NCBI GenBank assembly: GCA_025201705.1
Contig: MU617002.1
Coordinates: 1 to 27,528 of the forward strand
Source of the DNA: Dissophora ornata
Taxonomy: Eukaryota > Mortierellomycota > Mortierellomycetes > Mortierellales > Mortierellaceae
Direction of reading: 5' to 3'
Length of the DNA: 27,528 nt
A program made the translations under genes and the position numbers. The notes beneath the pieces were generated by a model. The model saw only the letters and a list, made by a program, of their open reading frames with translations, did not search any database and had not been told where the DNA came from. Shown piece by piece: positions 1-9,303 of the stretch (position 1 is the first letter of the stretch; every line of letters starts with the position of its first letter).

Positions 1-171
1 GGGTTTTTTTTGGGATCAACTTTTTACCTGGACACAGCAATCGCCACAAATCGCAGATGACCGCCGCTCTACGGAAAACGTAAAAAAAAATTGAGCGTGG
101 CGCAAAAAAAAAAAAAAGCTTACACTACCTACTAGTCCAAAAAGAGACGCCCGCTCCGCCCGAAATGTCAT
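1..171 (-). CDS. Possible 5' end of an unidentified gene running off the left edge
   Basis: This is a tentative model. An ATG at 171 opens a 13-codon exon (171-133). A plausible intron follows (GTAGGT donor at 132, CCGTAG acceptor ending at 69), then a 41-nt exon (68-28) reading SGGHLRFVAIAVS that ends at a strong CAG/GTAAAA donor. The reading frame is kept across the junction. The product is too short to identify and continues outside the window. It starts only 46 bp beyond the stop codon of CSTF2 on the same strand, which is tight, so the splice-like signals could be chance. Confidence 0.25.
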
Positions 172-201
172 AAAGATCATTTGCAGAAACACAATAAAAG
201 T

Positions 202-214
202 TTTATTTTATTTT
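202..214 (-). terminator. Candidate poly(A) signal of the CSTF2 gene
   Basis: Just past the CSTF2 stop the minus strand reads AATAAAATAAAAC, which contains a canonical AATAAA. It lies a few bases after the stop codon, so the 3' UTR would be very short. Confidence 0.4.
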
Positions 215-216
215 TT

Positions 217-1776
217 TCATACATTTCCTAACAGAGTGGCCCTCAGCTTGATAATGTTGGCTCGCTGTTCCTCAGGAAGAGAGGCAATGTCGGCTGGCGA
301 CAACGCCATGACTTGAGCCAATAACTGTTGTTGTTGCTCTATGTACATTTTGAAAAAAATAAAATAAAAAATAAACAGTGTCAGTCCATGATTCCAGTTT
401 ACACCCCCATAAGCTGACTAGAGAATCTGCTAGTAGAGGGGGGGTTAACCTTACCGAACGAGGGCTGCGGAACAGGAGGCGGCGCTTGAAGTGGAGCATT
501 AGGCTGTTGTGGTAGTTGCTGAATTCCTGGGAAGACTGGTGGAGGAAACGGTAAAGGGGGTGTCATATGAGGAGGTGTTGGTACATGTGGGGGCAATTGC
601 GAGGATGGTTGCATGACTGGATTTAATCCGCCGCTTGTTGGTGCTGCCTTTGGGAACATTCGCTATTGTTATATTACAAAAAAGCACATATGCATGTTAA
701 AAACAGCATTGTAAGCGACCAAACTTTTTTTTTTTTCGTCGCGTTGCCACAAATATCTTTGTGCACACACAGGAGAGAGAGAGAGGGGGGGTTTTTTTTT
801 TCTTTTCTTTTGTCGTTTTACCTGAAGTGCATTCTGGTCAATCAAATTCATCATGATTAAAGCCTGAAAAATGGCATATGAAAGCTGCGGGTTCGCGCCA
901 AGCAATGCAGTGGCTTTCTCGGGTTCGTTCACAGCCAGTACTTTCATCGAGGCAATAATGTCATAGACGTTCTGTGGTGTCATCGTTGCCAGCACACCAG
1001 AAATAGCATCCGCAGAACTCAGTTGGCCAACGATCGGGCCTGCTGGAGTAGGCGAGAGTGGAAGAGGCAGACCAGGCATACCTGGCAGACCCATCACATG
1101 TGGGGGGATCGCAGCTCCTGCAGCAGAAGGATTGATCGCCAATCGTGGATCGATTCTAACTGGTGGTGGCTTTTGCATGAAGGGCATCTGCTGTGGTGGC
1201 ATTGGAGGCGGTTGCTGATGCGGTGCCACTCTCTGCCCGCCAGAAGCTCCTCCCCCTCCTCCTCCTCCTGGTCCAATGTTCATGATATACGAGCCTTCTT
1301 CCAGATCCCGGCCATCACCCCGTGCGGGATCCGCATCCGCGAAATCCACTTTGAGAAGTCTGTTGCCAATATCTCTACCGTTGAGGTTCCTGACTGCTGA
1401 GGCTGCTGTTCTCTCATCCTGAAACTCGCAAAAGCCATATCCTCTTGGCTTGCCAGTATCCCTTTCAAATACTAGTCTGATGAAAAGGGGTGTTGTGTGT
1501 TAGGAAGATTAGATAAGGCTTCGATGCATGGTATTTTTCGAAGCGACTGGGGAATGAAGGGTATCGTTTACCTGAAGGATACCACTGGCCCAACTTCGCT
1601 AAAGATATCGATCAGTTGCTCCTCTGTCTGCTCATAGGGAATATTACCCACTATTTGTTCCAGAGAGAATAGAATGTCAGCGTGTATTCTTTGCCTTGAA
1701 TGCCTGAGAGGTGTCAAGACTGGCTGAAATTCAAATTCAGATGACAATTACCAAACACGACCTTTGATCCGGCCAT
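217..1776 (-). CDS. CSTF2: Cleavage stimulation factor 64 kDa subunit (CstF-64 / Rna15)
   Basis: This nuclear RNA-binding subunit of the pre-mRNA 3'-end cleavage machinery recognises U/GU-rich sequence downstream of poly(A) sites. Five exons (1776-1752, 1650-1572, 1476-822, 662-455, 338-217) join in frame to 362 residues, and every intron is GT-AG. An N-terminal RRM shows RNP2 VFVGNI (residues 7-12) and RNP1 RGYGFCEF (46-53). A Gly/Pro/Gln-rich stretch follows, then the hinge (about 197-253, containing [14 protein letters not shown]), which in the family binds CstF-77/Rna14. A Pro-rich linker leads to the C-terminal helical domain (about 323-362, [20 protein letters not shown]), which in the family contacts Pcf11. 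It lacks the long MEARA-type repeats of vertebrates. It is transcribed divergently from eIF1, with 317 bp between the two ATGs. The start was chosen because the RRM begins immediately after it. Confidence 0.97.
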
Positions 1777-2093
1777 GTGATTAGTGTTTAGGAGCTGTTG
1801 GGTTGGGTTGGGGGGAGAGTGGGCGAGTGAAAGTCAGGCTGAGTCGAAAATTGTGCGTACGTGCAACACAGCAGTTCGCAGATTTGATTTAAGGGCCGTT
1901 TTTGTGATCTGTGACAAAACACAAAGGGCGATTTTTATTTGTTCTGCATCCTTCATCTTTTTCATCCCTCGCATCATACACACGCACACATCACTTTCAT
2001 CACTTCCATCCTCGCACCCAACTCTCAACCAGGAGCTTCTTCTTATTCTTTTTTAATCCAGTCTTTGGGGTTATTCTACACACTACACGCCGC
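1777..2093. promoter_or_regulatory. Shared divergent promoter region between CSTF2 and eIF1
   Basis: A 317-bp interval separates the two start codons of opposite strands and must hold both promoters and 5' leaders. The eIF1 side is C/T-rich on its coding strand (about 1940-2060), as is common for fungal translation genes. I see no convincing TATA box. Confidence 0.5.
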
Positions 2094-2908
2094 ATGTCCG
2101 ATATTCAAAATTTGCAGGCCTACGGTATGTGTCCAAGGCTGAGGGATATTTTTACATCAACCTGACCCACACCAATAAAGCGAGAGATGACTCACACCTT
2201 CTTGCATTCGTTTACTTGCATGACATTAGATCCTTTTGCCGATCTTGGTGATTCTGGCGATACTGTCGAACAAAAGGACTACATCCGTACGTGGTTTGTC
2301 AGCTCTTTCAAGCCCTCCCTATTCCCGTTTGCATATCTTTCACATCTTTTCACATCTCGGATACGACAAAAAAAGTGATGATAGCTTTTACTTGAACCGT
2401 AGCAGGACCATGGCAGACCGTTTTGGTCTGCTACCTGCCCTGTCGGTAGTATATTATATATACGCCTATGTCATAGTTACACTGATCCTTTGTCCCTCAC
2501 CGACCGTGCCTCCCCCCCTCCCCCCCCCCCACCCCCTCCTATCAACCTGCTCCAGACCAGTCCAGACCGATGTGTTGGACAAAAAAAGTGTTTGGTGGTC
2601 TCATGACTAACAGTCTTTTTTTGTCCTACTTTTTGCAATTTCGAATATGTGTGTGTACAGATATTCGTATCCAACAGCGTAACGGACGCAAGACCCTGAC
2701 GACCATCCAGGGACTGCCCAAGACCTTTGACCAGAAGCGTATGCTCAAGATCTTCAAGAAGGACTTTGCTTGCAACGGTACCCTTGTGGACGATGAAGAG
2801 TTGGGTTCTGTCATTCAGCTCCAAGGTGATCAGCGTACCAAGGTCTTGACTCTTTTGACAGTTGAGGGTGGTATTGACAAGAAGCAGATCAAGATCCACG
2901 GTTTCTAA
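2094..2908 (+). CDS. SUI1: Translation initiation factor eIF1 (Sui1)
   Basis: eIF1 binds the 40S subunit near the P site and enforces accurate AUG selection in the scanning pre-initiation complex. Three exons (2094-2124, 2230-2286, 2661-2908) join in frame to 111 residues, the usual length for the family (about 108-113). The N-terminal tail contains DPFADLGD. The SUI1 fold covers about residue 27 onward: HIRIQQRNGRKTLTTIQGL, then the conserved KKDFACNGT segment and the closing VEGGIDKKQIKIHGF. Exon 1 has only 31 nt. Intron 2 is 374 nt, much longer than the neighbours' introns, and hosts a box C/D snoRNA candidate. There is no plausible alternative assignment. Confidence 0.98.
2365..2494 (+). 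ncRNA. Intronic box C/D snoRNA candidate, predicted snR63-type guide for LSU rRNA helix 69
   Basis: Inside eIF1 intron 2 there is a perfect C box GTGATGA (2375-2381) and a D box CTGA (2482-2485). They are bracketed by a 6-bp terminal stem, GACAAA (2365-2370) with TTTGTC (2489-2494). The 11 nt GTCATAGTTAC (2470-2480), one base before the D box, are perfectly complementary to GUAACUAUGAC, a near-universal segment of helix 69 of large-subunit rRNA. By the D+5 rule the methylated base is the second A of GUAAC. From memory this equals yeast Am2256, guided by snR63. An internal hairpin, GCAGACC-GTTTT-GGTCTGC (2413-2431), lies between the boxes. At about 130 nt it is long for the class, and I see no clear C'/D' pair. 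Host intron processing would release it from a highly expressed translation gene, a common arrangement. Confidence 0.75.
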
Positions 2909-3402
2909 AAGAAAAAAAACCAGACGGATGTTGTTTTTCTCAGACTTTTCATTCGGTCATTGTTCTCCCCCCTTCCTTTCCAACCTTTTAGTCCTTTCTC
3001 TTTTTTAAACCCCTTCTTTTTTTTCCAGTATAAGTTTCTTAGTGCCATAGCTCTTTTTTTTTTTTTTGCTTTTGACTAGCGCCATGGAAAGTGTTTGTTC
3101 ATTAAAGCAGCCGCGACTGTCAACCAGCAAAAAATCACGTTCTGACCACAGTATGTGGTCCGTTCATAGAACAGTGTTCAAAAAAAGAAGCTCTTGTTGC
3201 TGTGTTTGGGGTCTTGTGTGCCATTTACGAACGGGCCACATTGACGAGTAGGACACAACAATAATTGGTTCATGAACAAGCAACACAATTTACAACACAT
3301 TCTTTATTGGTGGCCAGCTCGGACCAAGGGTCATCCAACTGTCCCTGTACATGAACAACAGAAGGGGGGGAGGAGAAAAACAGAGAGAGAGAGATGACCT
3401 CT
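2909..3402. other. Convergent 3' region between eIF1 and the next gene
   Basis: This interval lies between the stop codons of two convergent genes. It is rich in T runs on the eIF1 strand (2990-3068) and probably holds both 3' UTRs and poly(A) sites. A 61-codon plus-strand frame at 3066 has no support. A GA-rich tract lies at 3362-3392. Confidence 0.5.
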
Positions 3403-4834
3403 TTAGTGCGATCCCCAGGACTCGTCCGACTCGTGTGATCCGACACTGCCAATCTCTGCCTCGGTCCAGTCCAAATCCTCATCGTCGTGGCCCACTGTCA
3501 CCGATCTGTCTTCTGCATCTGCAAACGCATCCACGTCATCATCACCACGGACAGAAGACCTGGCGGACGATGACGATGCATTATCGAAGAGCGAGGCTGG
3601 GTCTTCAAACGGGTTGACATTCTCCTGATGGTTACCGCTGAGGTTGTGGCGAAGGATTGCATCGGCGGTGCGGGGGTTGACCTCGAGTGCGCTTGTGTTG
3701 CGGCCGGGCTGTGCATCATCGTTGTTGCTGTAGTTGGAGATCAAGGGTTCGTTGGTGGCAAAAGGGTTTTGATAGATTTCTGAGGACTGCGGCATCTGCA
3801 GCTGCTGTTGGTGTCGGATGGAGGCCAACTCTTGCTCACGTCGCTGAAGGTTCTCCTCGCGCTGTTGCATAGCACGCTCCATTTCGGCAAGACGGGCCTC
3901 GTTGGCGGCAATGGCATGTTCGGTCTCGTTGATCTTGCGGAGTCGTTCCATTAGGAGATCGTGCTAGTTAGGAGGACATGGCGAGAGTGTTATTACGATG
4001 GGGCGACCCTTTTTTTTTTTTTTTCCTTGCCAGAGGTCGTACAGAAATCGGCTCTTTGCATTCGCATCACATAATCGCCCAACCAAATGCGTGTGCTCAT
4101 TATTTGCGCAGGCGCAAGAGACGATCAAAATAGAGCCAAGCCCAATAATAAAAACAGTGAACGTGACACGTCCAAAACATATGTATCGCGGTGTGTGTCT
4201 CTCTGCCAACATGGAGTGTGCATGGACTACTCGGGCACCTCTGCCCCACCTGGGCCAAATGAAACAGAGCCCCGTTTCTGCTCCCTCCCTCTGACTGTCA
4301 TGCAGTCTCTCCCCCCCTGCGCTGTCTGCTTCTGCCTCTACTGCATTCCTTAATGTGTGTTATGCAGAATGACCTCAGCATGGAGCGACTGTCAATGCAT
4401 ACGAGTGCGTATGCATCCATTGGAAGATTGGAAGGGAAAGAAAAAAAACAAAGGGTCAAGTGAAATGGGGGAAACATAACAAACCAGAAACTTACGTCAG
4501 GTTCCTTCTCCTCATTCTCATTCTCATTCTCGTCTTCATTCAGTTTCCGGGAGGATCGACGTTGTCGCAGTTCATAGTCAGCCTGGTACATGGTCGAGGA
4601 CTGACCCCGTCCTTGGTCAAAGTCGTAGTTGTCGTCGTCTTGTCCAGACCCGCGCTGTCCTCGTTGCTGTTGCTGTTGCTGGTCTCGTGGCTGTTCGTAT
4701 CCATATCCGGCAGGGCTTGGCTTCTCGAACGACTCAAAAAAGTCTTGGAACTCCTCCCTGAGGATGGTGTAGAGAACTACTCCGGTGACCACCACGCCAA
4801 AGACACTGGCAACGACGATTCCAGGGTGCACCAT
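3403..4834 (-). CDS. Membrane-anchored coiled-coil protein with two NPF motifs, function unknown
   Basis: Two exons (4834-4496 and 3963-3403) join in phase 0 to 299 residues. One hydrophobic segment sits at about 6-25 (start MVHPGIVVASVFGV), followed by a short basic/acidic stretch. A Gln/Asp/Asn-rich region (about 45-80) and an acidic ENENEEKEP repeat end exon 1. A charged coiled coil covers about 116-165. The C-terminal half is disordered and acidic, with NPF at 179-181 and NPFEDP at 230-235. In fungi and animals NPF tripeptides are bound by EH domains of endocytic adaptors; an endocytic or trafficking role here is inference only. The single intron is 532 nt and contains a 22-bp imperfect palindrome. 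A (CA)13 tract lies just upstream of the ATG. I do not recognise a named family. Confidence 0.8.
4395..4416. repeat. Hairpin-forming palindrome inside an intron
   Basis: ATGCATACG-AGTG-CGTATGCAT is a perfect 9-bp inverted repeat around a 4-nt loop, located in the 532-nt intron of the NPF-motif gene. Its role is unknown. It could be chance, or part of a structured intronic RNA. Confidence 0.6.
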
Positions 4835-4847
4835 GGCTTCAGAACTC

Positions 4848-4873
4848 TGTGTGTGTGTGTGTGTGTGTGTGTG
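4848..4873. repeat. (TG)13 microsatellite
   Basis: Thirteen TG dinucleotides begin 14 bp upstream of the minus-strand ATG at 4834, so they read as (CA)13 in the probable 5' leader of that gene. Confidence 0.9.
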
Positions 4874-5249
4874 CGGGTTCTTTTGGAGAATAAATAGGGA
4901 TTTTCGTCTACTGTATCAGGTGGGGGGGTGACGGAGACTTGGGTGATTGTAGTACTTTCAACCGATGGATGAGAGGCAACAAGGAGAGGGGATTGATGTC
5001 CGGGAGGAAGCGGTGAGTATGTGAGCGAGGCGAAGAGAAAAGAAGAGACGGGAGGAGGTAAAAACGTCTTGGCAAGTCGGGCGACAGGCAGCGCCAGACC
5101 GAACTCTAATACGAACGAGTGACTGCCTGCGCTCCAACTTTCACGAAGCACACAGCACTCAGCACAGAGCACAGAGCACAGACAGAAGGGAATCAGGAAA
5201 CAGGAACCTGGCGCGTGACGGAGAACGCCAACCTAGGTAGTAGTCCTTG
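4874..5249. other. Promoter-side intergenic region
   Basis: This region lies upstream of the minus-strand gene starting at 4834 and reaches to the edge of the tandem repeat array. It is purine-rich on the plus strand (about 4980-5060) and has a short CACAGA-like repetitive patch (5151-5185). I see no supported gene. Confidence 0.4.
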
Positions 5250-5679
5250 ATGCTCCCATCCCCTCTCCCCTTTCCACCTCTGGATCTTCATGGGTTCTTC
5301 TTGCTCCTACCCCTAATTCTTCTCGTTGTACAGCAACCTCATCCACTCCTTGCGACCCTTTCCGCCCCACAACAGATTCTAAACGACGCTGGGAGCAGTA
5401 AAACACGTCGATCGCGTCTGTTGTGCCATTCTCCTAAAACTGCTTTTAATAGGACATGCCTCGTTTCCCGTTTACTCTCTAGTCAATTCAAGAAGTCCTT
5501 TTCTGTAGCTTACAACTAGCACATATATTAAATTATTTATCCACGATTCCTTTGACAGAGAAAGTCAGAGGCTGTAGGCGGCTACAGGGCACTCGTAGCC
5601 TCGGTAGAGACGACTTATTTACATCTGGGGCGTGGCATCATCGGCTATGACTTCAATCGAATCAGACCTCCTGCCATTA

Positions 5680-6526
5680 TCATCCGCTCCTTCTATCGCA
5701 TGCGGGCCTAGATGGGGGTCCCTCCAAGAGAAGCAACGGTGCTGCAGCGACACCTCGGTGAGATTGCATTTGGGACATGAGCGCATTGATCTGGTGTTGT
5801 TGCAGCGCAATAATTTCCCGACCTCTCTCCATGGCAACATTCATGTCTGCCACAAGCTCTTCATGCTGCCGTTTCTGTTGCGCCATGTCTTCTTCGTGTC
5901 ACCGTTGCAGCCTTTCTAGGTTGTCTTTCTGTTCCTGGTCAGGATCCTCCTTTTCTTTCTCACAGCTTTTCTGTTGCGCCATGTCGTCTTCGTGTTGCCG
6001 TTGCAGCTTTTCCAGCTTGTCTTTCTGTTCCTGCTCACGAACCTCCTTTTCCTTCTCGCGGCTTTTCTTTTTTTCATTCTCATGATCTTTCTCAAGCTTC
6101 TTCTGTCTCTGTGGAATCCCCAAGAGAGATACAGGAGGAGGATGTTAGAACCAATATTGGTATCGTTTGCGGTTCCACGACTCTTAGAACTTCCACGAGA
6201 TTTACCTCATTGGTCTTGTAATTGTTAACCTCGACAGCCTCAACGACTTTAGCCGCCACAAGTCCAATCGCAACGAATCCAACTGCTATCCGGATAATTG
6301 CTAGGCTCGGTGTGGCTGCCAGATCTCAAAGGGTTGCCTCCATGACAATTAGAGCCCCAAAAATTACAGAAAGAAGCAAAATGACTACAGAAAGAAGCGA
6401 AATGACTATAAGTAGAGCCAAAATGATTACAAACCGTGCCACAAATGAAATCCCAACGACTACAATTAGAACCCCAACAGCTACGGACAATGTTTCGATA
6501 CGTCTGAATAACAACGAAGAGTCCAT
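5680..6526 (-). pseudogene. Type 2 membrane-anchored coiled-coil gene, unit A (broken)
   Basis: This is the homologue of the intact gene at 10550-11344. Exon 1 (6526-6206) starts MDSSLLFRR and encodes a long hydrophobic Val/Ile/Leu stretch. It is interrupted by an in-frame TGA at 6328-6326, after which the paralogous frame resumes (ATPSLAIIRIAVGFVAIG). The shared GTAAAT donor and the CCACAG acceptor are present. Exon 2 (from 6108) encodes a Lys/Glu-rich coiled coil that meets a second TGA at 5901-5899, where the sister copy has CAA (Gln). Beyond it the frame continues to RSG and a stop at 5680. The old C-terminal reading frame ending VIADDATPQM persists out of frame to 5619. A 50-nt intron could hide the first stop, but the second has no credible bypass. 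Confidence 0.65.
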
Positions 6527-6926
6527 CCTGCAAAAAGCTGTATTTCTCCTAACGCTGTGAATTGTGAATGGGTAAGAGATACGTGGGTAGGGAGTGACTG
6601 ATATTCTACCCAGGGATGTAGAGAAAAGCACAAGCAAAAAGCAAAAAGCAAAACTGGGCTTACAACCAAAAATACAAGGAGCGACCGTAAAAAGGCGAAG
6701 TGCCATCTGTCAATAGCGCTCGGGCTACCTTGCATGAATCTGCCTGATTCGCATAATAGAAAACATGTATCTCAGCAATGTGACCCTGAAAACGGTGGTG
6801 ACTAATGAATAGGACCTGGATCCCTTTGTCATGCATCGCCAGTATGACTCATTCAGGGCTCGCGGCTTTATTTCAATCTTCCCGCCTGTCCCTCAAGTTC
6901 TGTCCTCTACTTCTTTGACTCTCATT

Positions 6927-7541
6927 CTACTCGTCGGGAGATATGTGACCAAGAATACTATCGGTTGACCCGGCATCAAGGACAGCTCTGCAAATTAGGA
7001 GCTGACGCCTCAAAGGAAAGGACCGAATTTGGCCCTGCCATCTGTGCCAAATGCATATCAGTCTCATTACGTAGAAGCTTCGAATCCATTTCCCGCTTGT
7101 TCCATGAGCTCCTTCCGTGCAAAGTTGCATCTCCCTCCGATGCTCATCGCGCCGCTGCTTTGCTTCTTGCAGCTCCTGCTCAGCGCGATTTCTTCGTTCA
7201 AGTCGTTCCTTCTATAGACGCTCTTCATGTTTTTCAAGCTGAACCAGTCGACCAATCGCAAACGTTTCATTTGTTCATGTTCCTTGCGTTGCAACTGCTC
7301 AATCCTCTTTTGTCGCTCTTGGTAATTCCATTGAATTATTGGACTACAGATGTTCAAGCCATAAAAAGGGGTGTACCATAAAGCGGATTGCGAATTAAAG
7401 ATTTCGTTCACCGCTGCCGAAGAGCGTGGCATTCATCTTCACGCGACATGAAATGAAAGTATTACACAGATGTTGTAGACGACAATTTGCCACCACCAAT
7501 GCGAAACCCAATACATGTACGAGGTGTTCTGAGAATGACAT
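6927..7541 (-). pseudogene. Type 1 membrane-anchored coiled-coil gene, unit A (broken)
   Basis: This is the homologue of the intact gene at 11775-12410. Exon 1 (ATG at 7541) encodes a short hydrophobic N-terminus beginning MSFSEHLVHVLGFAL and is identical to that of unit B. The coiled-coil exon is ruined: a short insertion near 7250 shifts the frame (the motif CGATTGGT is partly duplicated), a TAG replaces CAG soon after, and a further shift occurs near 7120. The expected acceptor CAG at the exon 2 border is missing. The C-terminal signature DSILGHISPDE is still readable up to the stop at 6927. It has decayed beyond expression as a family-like protein. Confidence 0.65.
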
Positions 7542-8071
7542 GGCGAAATGAATATTCCTGGGTTCGAATATTGGAAGAGAGTCGTTGCAGGCGGAAGCGT
7601 ATTTATTATGGCAAAAAAAAAATTGGGCTACTCAACGGAAGAAATAAAAAAAATTGCATAGCATTGACAAATCTCGAAAGTGGAAATAGGAAAGATCCCA
7701 TCCTCTCTCCCTTTTCCACCTCTGGATCTTCAAGGACTCTCTCGCTTCTGCTCCAACCCAACCATCTTCTCGTTGAACAGCAACCTCACCCACTCCTTGT
7801 GACCATTTCCACCAAAGGACAGATTCTAAACGGCGCTGGGAGCAGTAAAACACGTCGATCGCGTCCACTGTGCCATTCTCGTAAACCTGCTTTTAATACG
7901 ACACGCCTCGTTTCCCGTTCATTTTCTAGTCAATTCAAGAAGTCTATTTTTGTAGCTTACAACAAGCACATTTATTTATTTATTGATCCACGATTCCTTT
8001 GAAACGGGAAGTCAGAGGCTGCTGGCGGCTACAGGGCACTCGTAGCCTCGGTAGAGACGACTTAGTTACAT

Positions 8072-8862
8072 CTAGGGCGTGGCATCATCGGCTATGACGT
8101 TAATTGAACCAGACTTCTTGCCATTATCATGCGCTCCTTCTACTGTATGCGTGCTCGGATGGGGTCCCTCCAAGAGAGAGCTTTCCGGCAGCGGCGCTGC
8201 AGCGATACCTTGGTGAGATTGCATTTGGTGCATGAGTGCATTAATCTGGCGTTGTTGCAGCGCAATAGTTTCACGAAAGTCCAAAAATTCTCGAGCTGCT
8301 TCTTGAAGATGCTCCATATTCTCCTGCCTCATTTGTTCCTGGCCTCTCTCGATGGCAGCATTCGTCTCATTCACAAGCTCTTCATGCTGCCATTTCCGTC
8401 GCTCCGTGTCTTCTTCGTGTTGCCGTTGCAGCCTTTCCATGTTGTCTTTCTGTTCACGCTCACGAAACCTCCCTTTCCGTCTTAAAAACTTGTACAAGCT
8501 TCTCGCGGCGTTTCCTTTCATTCTCAAAGTCTTCCTCAAGCATCGCGCTGCGTTTCCTTTCATTCTCATAGTCTTCCTCAAGCATCGCGCTGCGTTCCCT
8601 TTCATTCTTATAATCTTTCTCAAGATTATTTTTCTGTGGAATCCCCGAGAGAGATATAGGATTTTAGAACCAATATTGGTATCGTTTGCGGTTCCACGGC
8701 TCTTCGAACTTCCACGACATTTACCTCATTGATAAACTCGACAGCCGCAACGATAACCGCAACGATTACAATCGTACCGATTCCAACCGCAACGAGTCCA
8801 ACTACTACCGGGATAATTGATGGGGGTGGTGTGACAACCTGAGCCCTAAATGGAGATCGCAT
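8072..8862 (-). pseudogene. Type 2 membrane-anchored coiled-coil gene, unit B (frameshifted)
   Basis: Exon 1 (8862-8725, 46 codons) encodes MRSPFRAQ and then a Val/Ile/Gly-rich transmembrane stretch ending EFINE at the conserved GTAAAT donor. Exon 2 starts at 8633 and reads a natural coiled coil containing three copies of a 14-residue unit of the type EDYENERKRSAMLE (42-bp tandem repeats, about 8525-8612). Near 8463-8470 an extra base (T on the coding strand, compared with unit A) shifts the frame. The downstream coiled coil (REREQKDNMERLQRQHEED) therefore continues in another frame to ADDATP and the stop at 8072. A 183-codon open frame does span the exon, but its first third is the wrong frame of the repeats. 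A sequencing error is the main alternative. Confidence 0.6.
8525..8612 (-). repeat. 42-bp tandem repeat (two-heptad coiled-coil unit)
   Basis: Two near-perfect 42-bp copies plus a diverged third encode 14-residue units, exactly two heptads. The periodicity matches coiled-coil growth by in-frame slippage. It is found only in the unit B type 2 gene. Confidence 0.8.
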
Positions 8863-9303
8863 CCAGCACGTCTGTGTTTCTCCTAACGCTGTGAATTGTG
8901 AATGGGCAAGAGATACGTGGGTAGGGAGTGACAAATATTTTACTCAGGGATGCGGAGAAAAGCACAAACGAAGCAAAGCCGGGCATATAACCGAAAACAC
9001 AAGGACCGACCGTAAAAAGGCGAAGTGCCATCTGTCAACAGAGCTCGAGTCACCTCGCCTATTCTTGCATGAATTAATCTGCATGGGTCGCATAATATGT
9101 TTGAACACGTTTATTTTGGTAGCTTGGTGGAGGCCTGTCGGCTTATTTTTTCATCAAGAAAAACATGTATCTCAGTAATGCGACCCTAGAAACGATGGTG
9201 ATAATGAGTAAGACCGATTCCTCTGTCATCCATCGCCAGTATGACTCATCCAGGGCTCGCGGATGTATTTCGCTCGTCCCGTCTGTCCCTCAAGCTCTGT
9301 CCT

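Larger units (their letters stand above)
5250..7690 (-). repeat. Tandem unit A of a 2.4-kb two-gene repeat (most decayed copy)
   Basis: This is the first of three tandem copies (the others begin near 7690 and 10120). Each unit holds, in minus-strand order, a type 1 and a type 2 membrane-anchored coiled-coil gene, then a conserved flank of about 390 bp ending in a CCTCTCCC-rich segment. The flank at 5250-5640 matches 7695-8095 and 10125-10500. Both genes of this unit are broken. The right boundary is approximate because spacers merge into one another. Confidence 0.85.

Noticed and set aside
3066..3251. 61-codon plus-strand frame downstream of eIF1
   Set aside because: No domain, follows a long T run, and lies in a convergent 3' region.
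5870..5905. 29-nt 'intron' (GTGACA...CAACAG) that would remove the stop in the unit A type 2 gene
   Set aside because: Too short for splicing in this genome, and the sister copy encodes protein through the same bases.
5777..6085. Ser/Phe/Cys-rich plus-strand frame
   Set aside because: It is the antisense of the Glu/Lys-rich coiled coil of the unit A type 2 pseudogene.
7556..7580. tRNA-like B box GGTTCGAAT (also near 9976)
   Set aside because: No A box or cloverleaf can be formed around it, and it lies in a duplicated spacer.
7487..8002. 171-codon plus-strand frame, with similar frames at 10003-10425 and 5247-5519
   Set aside because: The three copies match because the repeat flanks are conserved, and reading frames vary by indels. 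There is no domain and the codon content is Ser/Leu/Arg-rich, as expected for a shadow.
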